From NCBI GenBank assembly GCA_045107135.1, contig JASFZI010000099.1, forward strand, positions 1 through 12,251: DNA of 12,251 bases, given 5' to 3'. Source of the stretch: UBA6164 sp045107135 (lineage in GTDB: Bacteria; Patescibacteriota; Gracilibacteria; BD1-5; UBA6164). The notes beneath the pieces were generated by a model. That model saw only the letters and a list, made by a program, of their open reading frames with translations, had not been told where the DNA came from and ran no database searches. Position numbers and translations under genes: made by a program. Each line of letters begins with the position of its first letter. The stretch's first letter is position 1. Shown one piece after another: positions 7,565 to 12,251 of the stretch.

Positions 7565-7582
7565 AGAATTAAATTTAATTCT
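7565..7582. promoter_or_regulatory. 18-bp perfect palindrome upstream of the yidD operon
   Basis: AGAATTAAATTTAATTCT equals its own reverse complement. It lies 14 bases upstream of the minus-strand start at 7551, in the leader or promoter zone, where a dimeric repressor could bind. In such AT-rich DNA it may also be chance. Confidence 0.4.
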
Positions 7583-7670
7583 TTTAATTCTATCTAAAAT
7601 ATAATTTATACAAAAATATAATTTTAATTTTCATATATATTAGTTTTTAAATAACAATTTTTATTATATG

Positions 7671-7915
7671 TTATATTGTTTCTATTTTTTCTCATAAATT
7701 AGACCATATTTCTTTTCATAAGTGTCTTAATAGTAGTTTTTTAACTCCTTTGTTGGTATTAAATCAGTATTTCATAGATGACTTAATACTGTTGTTTTAT
7801 ATTCAAGCATATTTTCAAGTGTAGTTTTGAAAAATTTTATATCTGGTTTCTTTATTCAAAATGTCACACTCTTGACAGTATTTATAATTGTATGTTTAAG
7901 TATATCTATTTTCAT
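7671..7915 (-). pseudogene. Transposase N-terminal fragment, frameshifted
   Basis: The first frame (7915 to 7727) gives 62 residues: MKIDILKHTIINTVKSVTFG, then KKPDIKFFKTTLENMLEYKT and TVLSHLGNTDLIPTKE. Near 7745 the frame shifts by one base, and the continuation VKKLLLRHLGKEIWSN to a TAA at 7671 completes the expected pattern. The order (basic N-terminus, xxFxxxLxxML, LSxL, then KxLxRHL) resembles the N-terminal DNA-binding part of IS4-type DDE transposases. No DDE catalytic domain follows, so it is a truncated, dead copy. The family call is by general resemblance only. Confidence 0.45.
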
Positions 7916-7920
7916 AATAA

Positions 7921-7978
7921 TTAGAGTTAATAATATTAATTAACTCTAACTATAGTATCCTTAGCTTTGTCAAGCTAA
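7921..7978. repeat. Two adjacent inverted repeats upstream of the transposase remnant
   Basis: First: TTAGAGTTAA (7921-7930) and TTAACTCTAA (7940-7949), a perfect 10-base stem with a nine-base loop. Second: TTAGCTT (7961-7967) and AAGCTAA (7972-7978) around TGTC. They lie just outside the start of the transposase fragment and could be an element end or divergent regulatory hairpins. The rest of the gap up to 8101 is AT-rich with a perfect TATAAT at 8087-8092 ahead of the Nudix gene. Confidence 0.6.
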
Positions 7979-8101
7979 AAATAGACTTTTATTTTGAAAA
8001 AAGTTATGCCATTTTAGTTAATTAGAGACTAGTTGCATATTAAAATTATCTTTTTAAAGAAATATTATTATTATTAAATCATATTTTATAATTCAAAAAT
8101 T

Positions 8102-8509
8102 ATGAAAATTAAGCAATCTTGGTATAGAATTAGTGCTAAAGCATTAATTTATAATGAAAAATGAGAATTTCTTTTATGTAAGGAAGATAATTGAACTTGG
8201 GATTTTCCAGGAGGTTGATTAGATCATTGAGAAGGAATAGATATTTGTTTAAAAAGAGAATTAAAGGAAGAAATGTGATTAACTGTTACTTCAATAAATA
8301 ATAAACCTAAATATTTCATTACTGCAAATAAACCTATAAGTAAAACAAGACCTTGGATTGCTAATATTTTTTATGAAGTAAAAGTAAAAGATTTAAATTT
8401 TATTCAAAGTGATGAATGTGTTGAAATTTGATTTTTTGATATTAAAATGGCTTGAAAATTGGATACCTTAATTAATGTTAAGGAATTTTTAAAAGTAATT
8501 AATAATTAA
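8102..8509 (+). CDS. Nudix hydrolase
   Basis: 135 residues, normal for a single-domain Nudix enzyme. The Nudix box Gx5Ex7REUxEExGU is perfect: GGLDHGEGIDICLK at 38-51 followed by RELKEEMGL at 52-60, with Arg52, Glu53, Glu56 and Glu57 as metal-binding residues. Three glycines of this stretch, including the conserved one in EEMGL, are TGA codons, which is direct evidence for TGA = Gly. Such enzymes hydrolyse nucleoside diphosphates linked to another group (oxidised dNTPs, NDP-sugars, NADH, mRNA caps). The sequence does not show which. A TATAAT ends 9 bases before the ATG, so the mRNA may be leaderless. A repeat with terminator follows at 8555. Confidence 0.93.
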
Positions 8510-8554
8510 TTATGATTTGATTTAAATTTGAAAAAGCTATGAAACTGTTAATTT

Positions 8555-8638
8555 CATATTTTCAAAAAGTTCACTTACATCAATATCAAGTGTCTCCAAA
8601 TAAAATTGAATATAAAAACGGCTATTTTAGCCGTTTTT
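8555..8638 (+). repeat. Dispersed intergenic repeat copy C with terminator
   Basis: Copy C holds ATATTTTCAAAAAGTTCACT, then CATCAATATCAAGTGT, then TCTCCAAATAAAATT and a hairpin AAAAACGGCTA (8614-8624) / TAGCCGTTTTT (8628-8638), the same hairpin as copy B. The ATATCAAGT block is shared with copy A. It terminates transcription after the Nudix gene. Beyond it, to 8791, I see only AT-rich spacer and the promoter candidate at 8737. Confidence 0.8.
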
Positions 8639-8736
8639 ATCGTATATGATTTTTAAGTGTTTTTATGAAAAATAGAGTTTTTTTAAAATAGGGATTAATA
8701 TAGTTTGACTCCACGATTGCCTCATAAAGTAATTTT

Positions 8737-8764
8737 TTGCATTTGTTGAATAAGTTATTATTAT
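8737..8764 (+). promoter_or_regulatory. Possible sigma-70 type promoter for the secreted unknown protein
   Basis: TTGCAT (8737-8742), 16-base spacer, TATTAT (8759-8764), 27 bases before the ATG at 8792. Confidence 0.4.
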
Positions 8765-8791
8765 TGTGAAAAATTTATTAAACAAAAAATC

Positions 8792-9604
8792 ATGAAAAAA
8801 TATTTAATCAAACTAATATTATTTTTAGTATTAGTAATATCTAGTTATCCAAATGTTTTAGCTGAATATGAAAGAAATATAGATGATGATTTTAAAATCT
8901 ATGAATTAGAACAAAAAATATGAAAAATTATAGAAAAAAGTAAAAATGAAGAATTATTAAAATCAAAATTAATTATAAGAGTTGAAAAATTATTATTAAA
9001 AGATGAAAAAGAATTAAATAGTATTCATAACTTTAAAGATTATAAATTAAAATCATTTAAGGAATATGCTTTAATTAAGATATATAGATATTTATCTTAT
9101 TGAGATTTAATAATGTATTTTGATTCAAAAGTGAAAATATTAGAGAATAATGATTTTAGAGTTTTAGTAACTTTACCTAATATAAAAATAGATGATAATT
9201 CTGTTTATTATATATGAAATTCTTGAAATAAGATTAAATATATTGAGAGTTTTAAAATGAATGAGGGGGAAGAAGTTGAAGATTTTATAAATACTAAAAT
9301 TCTTGAGGAAAAGTATATATGAAAATGTCAGTCATTTGTAAGGCTAGATAATTATATATCTTTCACTACTAATACAACTTATTCAATTTGAGCATATTGA
9401 GATTATAAATCAACTATACATAGAGACCTTTGACCTAATTGAGATGTTCGTGATAATCGTGATAATCGTGATATTGCTGATTGTTGATATTATTGAACAT
9501 CATATTCTATAAGTTATTTTGAAAAAAGATGAGATTATTTAATTTATGTAAATGCATGACAAGATTACAATTGAGTAGATTTTTCTTTGATAGAACTTAA
9601 ATAA
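8792..9604 (+). CDS. Secreted protein of unknown function
   Basis: 270 residues with TGA = Gly. Residues 1-24 are a signal peptide (KKYLIKLILFLVLVISSYP, cleavage probably after VLA). Residues 30-95 are charged and helical (EQKIGKIIEKSKNEELLKSK). The C-terminal half is beta-rich with many aromatic residues and glycines: FTTNTTYSIGAYGDY, a charged stretch GDVRDNRDNRDIADCGYYG, and FEKRGDYLIYVNAG near the end. It looks like an exported helical stalk carrying a beta domain. Cys179 and Cys233 could form a disulfide. The RDN segment comes from a 9-base tandem repeat (CGTGATAAT) at 9451-9471. I recognise no family. Confidence 0.77.
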
Positions 9605-9697
9605 TTTAATTTTTTTGCTATTAATTGGGGGTATATAAAATTATATCTATTTTAAACTAGACAATGAACTTAGCTCAAGCCTGATAGACCATATAAT

Positions 9698-9725
9698 TTG
9701 CTTTTTTATTATTAAAAAATATAGT
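9698..9725 (+). promoter_or_regulatory. Possible sigma-70 type promoter for the cupin gene
   Basis: TTGCTT (9698-9703), 16-base spacer, TATAGT (9720-9725), 31 bases before the ATG at 9757. The -10 hexamer is the same as the one at 3149. It fits the 152-base gap, which otherwise shows nothing. Confidence 0.45.
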
Positions 9726-9756
9726 GTATATATTGTTTATAGCTTATCAATATATT

Positions 9757-10134
9757 ATGAAATGAGTAGAAATAATAGATTTAAATTTAGTTAAGGAATC
9801 AAATAAATGACCGATTTATGAATTTCAAAATAGAAATTCTGATAGGATGCTATTAATAAAAAGAAAAAAATGAACTGTAAGTTGAAATCATTATCATACA
9901 TGAAAAATAAAATTTAAGAATCCTGAAATTTTTATAATATTTGATTGAGAATGTGAAATTCATTTTATAAATATAAAATCGTGAGAGGAATATAAAGATG
10001 TATATAAAAAACCAGTAATGTTTAAAGTTAATCCATATATCGTTCATAAAATTACAGCATTAACTGATATAATAATAGTTGATATGAATTCATTTGAAGA
10101 TGATAACAAAGATACAGTTAAATTTGAGAAATAA
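9757..10134 (+). CDS. Cupin-fold protein, WxcM/CapF C-terminal-like
   Basis: 125 residues with TGA = Gly. Cupin motif 1 is GTVSGNHYHTGKIKF with metal-type ligands His45 and His47 and possibly Glu57 (NPEIFIIFDGE). Motif 2 is PVMFKVNPYIVHKI with His97. The GNHYH form and the FIIFDGECEIHF strand resemble the small cupins of capsule and sugar-nucleotide pathways (FdtA/WxcM-like isomerases and the C-terminal domain of CapF). No other polysaccharide gene is nearby, so the substrate is unknown. It is a lone gene with its own candidate promoter, convergent with the ferredoxin gene 58 bases downstream. Confidence 0.8.
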
Positions 10135-10192
10135 GAATAATTAATTTTTATCTTTATTAATAGAGTATAAACTAAAGTTTCAAATATTAATC

Positions 10193-10540
10193 CTATCCTA
10201 TATGTATTGAGTCAGTTGGGCAAGTATCAACTGAATATTGAATTTCTTTTGAATCTATATTTTTTTGACTTATAACTTCAGCTTTAAAAATTTTAAAATT
10301 CATAACAAAGTTATTGGGTGCAATCCTAGCACACCTTCAACAACCAATACATTTTTCATTAATCGTTAGTTTTTTATTTATTCCTGTATTTTTTATAATT
10401 TCTGTATTTGTAACTTTAATAGGTTTAATAGAATTATCTTCAATGGAAACATTATTTAATTTTTTATCAGAATTACAACTAGTTAAATTAAATAATATCC
10501 AAATAATAATAAATGATAATAATAACTTATTTTTAATCAT
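10193..10540 (-). CDS. Lipoprotein ferredoxin, single [4Fe-4S]-type motif
   Basis: 115 residues with TGA = Gly. Residues 1-22 are a lipoprotein signal with lipobox LTSC (Cys22), so the domain sits tethered outside the membrane. A linker of about 40 residues follows. The C-terminal domain is ferredoxin-like: CIGCGRC (Cys64, 67, 70) and VDTCPTDSIHI (Cys107-Pro), the CxxCxxC...CP pattern that binds one iron-sulfur cluster. The Gly after Cys67 is TGA, so a standard-code reading would end the protein inside the cluster motif. It lies two bases after a MsrQ/ferric-reductase-like membrane gene. I infer that it exchanges electrons with that protein outside the cytoplasm. Confidence 0.88.
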
Positions 10541-10542
10541 AA

Positions 10543-11103
10543 TTATTTTTTAATTTTATTTAAATAAAATGAGTAAATCAAAATTCATATATATAATATA
10601 GTTATTATACTCATAGGGATAGTTTTTGAAGGATTTATAAGTGCAATATGAATTATTGTAGCAATAAACATAACATATGCAAGATACTGTAATCTTTTCC
10701 AATTTTTTCATCACATTTTTATCATTGAAAAAATATTTGAAGTTAAGGTTAATGGAATTGCTACAATAAAAGCAACAAATCACCAAGCCATAAAACTATC
10801 TATAGACCAAATATTACTATTTAACAAAATTAAAAAAGGAGCTTTAGTATCAAAAAAATATCAAATTGAATGAGCTATAGCAAAACATCATACAATTATT
10901 CATAATTCTTTTCTATGAGAAACAATTTTATTCAAAACTTTAATCTTTGGAAAAATATCTCTAAGTGGTCTAGATAACATAATTATCAATAATCATACAA
11001 AAGCGATTTTTCAGAACATGATAAAAGTTTCAGGTTTAAATATTATTAATAAACCTAAAAGTGATAAATATGGGGAATATTTTATTATCTTATTTAATGT
11101 CAT
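10543..11103 (-). CDS. MsrQ / ferric-reductase-like heme membrane protein
   Basis: 186 residues with TGA = Gly and about six hydrophobic helices. The pattern fits the ferric reductase-like transmembrane domain (YedZ/MsrQ type): LSRPLRDIFPK at 43-53, HRKELGIIVGCFAIAHSIG at 63-81, LTSNIFSMIKMGGKNWKRLQ at 120-139, then YLAYVMFIATIIHIALI. His78 and His152 are the likely heme ligands, with His63 a further candidate. Members move electrons across the membrane through b-type heme. MsrQ normally feeds the methionine sulfoxide reductase MsrP. No MsrP is visible, and the next gene is instead a lipoprotein ferredoxin. Assignment to the superfamily is good; the exact partner is inferred. Confidence 0.83.
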
Positions 11104-11128
11104 TTTTTATTATATGTAAATATTTTAA

Positions 11129-11157
11129 ATAATGTATTTAGTTTTTATTATATTCAA
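11129..11157 (-). promoter_or_regulatory. Possible promoter of the membrane redox operon
   Basis: On the minus strand: TTGAAT (11157-11152), 17-base spacer, CATTAT (11134-11129), about 25 bases before the ATG at 11103. The match is modest in very AT-rich DNA. Confidence 0.33.
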
Positions 11158-11202
11158 TTTTATAGATTCTTTTAATTATAATAATTAAGTTTCTTCTATA
11201 AA

Positions 11203-11397
11203 CTAAACTATTTTATTTAATTCAGTAATAGTTATTTCTGCTAGCCTTTCTGGTCATATTTTTTTTATATTATCTGCTGATAACATATATCAAATTATAG
11301 TAATTTTTTCACTTTTCATTAATTCATGAGATAAACATTCTGATCACAGAGCTTTTATTTGTTCTATACTTAGATCATTTTGTCCAAGTACCTCCAA
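11203..11397 (-). pseudogene. Orphan C-terminal fragment of a helical-repeat-like protein
   Basis: An open frame of about 64 codons with TGA = Gly and no ATG near its beginning; the first possible start is TTG at 11397, and an in-frame TAA lies just upstream. It reads LGQNDLSIEQIKALGSE, then SADNIKKIGPERLAEITITE and a short end at TAG. The pattern LSxEQIKxLxxExL / LSADNIKKIGPERLAEI looks like two units of a ~20-residue helical repeat. It abuts dispersed repeat copy D exactly where its N-terminus should be, suggesting that the repeat arrived with a truncation. Translation from TTG, or from the internal Met, is possible but unsupported. Confidence 0.45.
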
Positions 11398-11440
11398 ATA
11401 AAATTAAAAATAAAATCGGCTACTGTGTAGCCGATTTTAT
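11389..11440 (-). repeat. Dispersed intergenic repeat copy D with a 14-bp hairpin terminator
   Basis: On the plus strand it reads TACCTCCAAATAAAATTAAA, then a perfect 14-base inverted repeat ATAAAATCGGCTAC (11410-11423) / GTAGCCGATTTTAT (11427-11440) around TGT. The tail matches copies B, C and the tRNA-Cys 3' region, while the stem sequence differs. It lies after the minus-strand lipoprotein gene and ends in a T-rich tract on that strand, so it serves as its terminator. The 5' CTCAAAGTTC block of the other copies is absent. Confidence 0.8.
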
Positions 11441-11465
11441 GGTGAAAAACTTAAAATATATGTTT

Positions 11466-11702
11466 CTAGATGAAACATTTAATTAAATTACCAGTCTCCT
11501 CGTTATATATGGGATGAACAATGTCACCTGTGCCATAATTTTCAATCCAAACTTTGTATTTAGGACCGTTTTCCTCAAGTTGGATACAATCTTCAGTCAA
11601 ACTTCGATGATTACTTGGGTCGAAGTCTTTTTTTGCACATCCTGTTTGAAATAACATTAATGCCAATATTGGCAAGACGGCGACTAGTCTAAATTTTTTC
11701 AC
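11466..11702 (-). CDS. Small lipoprotein with foreign-looking expression signals
   Basis: 78 residues from a GTG start. The N-terminus is a lipoprotein signal: MKKFRLVAVLPILALMLF followed by QTGC, with Cys22 lipidated. The mature part is about 56 residues and contains NHRSLTEDC, KYKVWIENYGTGDIVHP and YNEETGNLIKC. I recognise no family. Unlike its neighbours, all five glycines use GGN codons with no TGA, a CGA codon is present, GC content is visibly higher, a Shine-Dalgarno GGAG (11713-11710) lies seven bases before the start, and a TTGACA promoter precedes it. These features suggest recent acquisition from a standard-code bacterium. Confidence 0.82.
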   Translation of the reverse strand: MKKFRLVAVLPILALMLFQTGCAKKDFDPSNHRSLTEDCIQLEENGPKYKVWIENYGTGDIVHPIYNEETGNLIKCFI

Positions 11703-11770
11703 TATTTTTCTCCTTTTTTTTAATTTACTACTTTACATTTCCTAATAATAATAATAAGTAGTGTAATGTA

Positions 11771-11798
11771 TATATACTGAAAAATAATAAAATGTCAA
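11771..11798 (-). promoter_or_regulatory. Sigma-70 promoter of the small lipoprotein gene
   Basis: On the minus strand: consensus TTGACA (11798-11793), 16-base spacer, TATATA (11776-11771); an 18-base spacing to another TATATA also works. It is the best consensus -35 found next to a gene here. A run of A and GGAG follow before the GTG start at 11702. Confidence 0.65.
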
Positions 11799-11802
11799 CA
11801 TA

Positions 11803-12251
11803 TTATCTATAATCTCAAACAATTATATATTTTCATTTTTTTCAATCTAGAATCTTTTGTTTGTCTAATAAGTCAACTGTAAACGGAGTCATTCTAATGC
11901 ATCAATGTGAGAGTTTTCTTCATAGTTGTGTTGTTGCCCGTGGGGTTGTTTTGTGCATTGCGAAGTGGAAATTTACGTATGCTGGTATTTTTTTTCAGTC
12001 TTTGTTTATGATATATCATTTACTATCTGTTCATTCAGCTGACCAATCTCATTTGTATATTGGTTTTGTTCATTTTACTCTATTTATAATAAGATCAGGA
12101 GTTTCAAAATATTTTTTACCTCTTTTTGGATTTCAAGTTGAAATTTTATCATATCAAATTATTTCGATTTTTCATCATGAAGAATGATGTATTAGAAAAT
12201 TTCTTTGAGTCAATTTATCAATATAGAATAAATATTCATTATCTGAAATTT
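11803..12251 (-). CDS. L,D-transpeptidase (YkuD family), N-terminus beyond the window
   Basis: The last 148 residues are visible, with TGA = Gly. The catalytic region is clear: FHFAMHKTTPRATTQLGRK then SHGCIRMT, the YkuD pattern HxxxxxxxxxLGxxxSHGCIRM, with the nucleophilic Cys codon at 11899-11901 and its preceding Gly a TGA (11902-11904). Upstream are GYDKISTGNPKRGKKYFETP and GDWSAEGTDSKGYIINKDG, which fit the substrate-binding sheet. YkuD enzymes form 3-3 peptidoglycan cross-links or attach proteins to the wall, outside the membrane. The proline before Ala carries a CGG neighbour (11938-11940) that may mean Trp here. A 109-codon ORF on the opposite strand is a shadow. Confidence 0.92.

Noticed and set aside
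7872..7888. TTGACA followed by TATAAT on the plus strand
   Set aside because: The two hexamers are only five bases apart, far too close for a promoter, and they lie antisense inside the transposase remnant.
9451..9480. Short tandem repeat CGTGATAAT resembling the start of a repeat array
   Set aside because: Only about three 9-base units, in frame inside a secreted-protein gene, with no spacers; not a CRISPR.
10314..10553. 79-codon plus-strand ORF with hydrophobic product
   Set aside because: Antisense to the lipoprotein ferredoxin gene, which has a lipobox and cluster cysteines. The hydrophobicity comes from the opposite Asn/Lys/Ile codons.
11861..12187. 108-codon ORF on the plus strand
   Set aside because: It lies opposite the L,D-transpeptidase gene, whose minus-strand frame carries the SHGCIRM motif. 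The plus-strand product shows no domain.

Overview
The window is strongly AT-rich and only makes sense if TGA is read as glycine. With TGA as stop almost every gene breaks up; with TGA as Gly (translation table 25) long ORFs appear with intact family motifs, for example a Nudix box, the SHGC motif of an L,D-transpeptidase and a ferredoxin CxxCGxC, each with a conserved Gly encoded by TGA. This points to the candidate phyla Absconditabacteria (SR1) or Gracilibacteria, small host-dependent bacteria. One CGG codon sits where two sister repeats of the same protein have TGG, and CGA/CGG are otherwise almost absent. That fits the CGA/CGG-to-Trp reassignment reported for Absconditabacterales and favours that lineage. 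All coordinates and translations here use TGA = Gly and were worked out by hand.

Layout. 1-110: the 3' part of tRNA-Cys(GCA) and its terminator. 212-3012 (+): an envelope-directed group made of a lipoprotein, a tiny ORF, a secreted protein with an SLH-like segment and a C39-like cysteine peptidase domain, and a membrane-anchored DUF1287 (YijF-like) protein. 3184-4692 (+): a 502-residue unknown protein ending in three tandem ~81-residue repeats. 4788-6755 (+): an ECF sigma factor, a one-TM putative anti-sigma factor, and a secreted Kazal-type protease inhibitor. The sigma operon and the inhibitor gene carry the same bipartite promoter, TGTCAC-N15-TCGTA. 6872-7551 (-): yidD and a two-TM Cys-rich protein. 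7671-7978: a frameshifted transposase fragment next to two inverted repeats. 8102-8509 (+): a Nudix hydrolase. 8792-9604 (+): a secreted unknown. 9757-10134 (+): a cupin. 10193-11103 (-): a MsrQ/ferric-reductase-like membrane protein with a lipoprotein ferredoxin. 11203-11397 (-): a fragment. 11466-11702 (-): a small lipoprotein with proteobacteria-like expression signals. 11803-12251 (-): an L,D-transpeptidase cut by the window edge.

A dispersed repeat (a CTCCAAATAAAATT-type tail plus a hairpin terminator) occurs in intergenic spaces at 4708, 6762, 8555 and 11389. It shares its tail with the 3' end and terminator of tRNA-Cys at 63-95.

How the parts may work together: most products are exported or membrane-bound (lipoproteins, peptidase-like proteins, L,D-transpeptidase, YidD, Kazal inhibitor, membrane redox pair), as expected for a cell living against another cell's surface. 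The most distinctive unit is the ECF/anti-sigma/Kazal module, which reads as an envelope-sensing circuit that releases a protease inhibitor.
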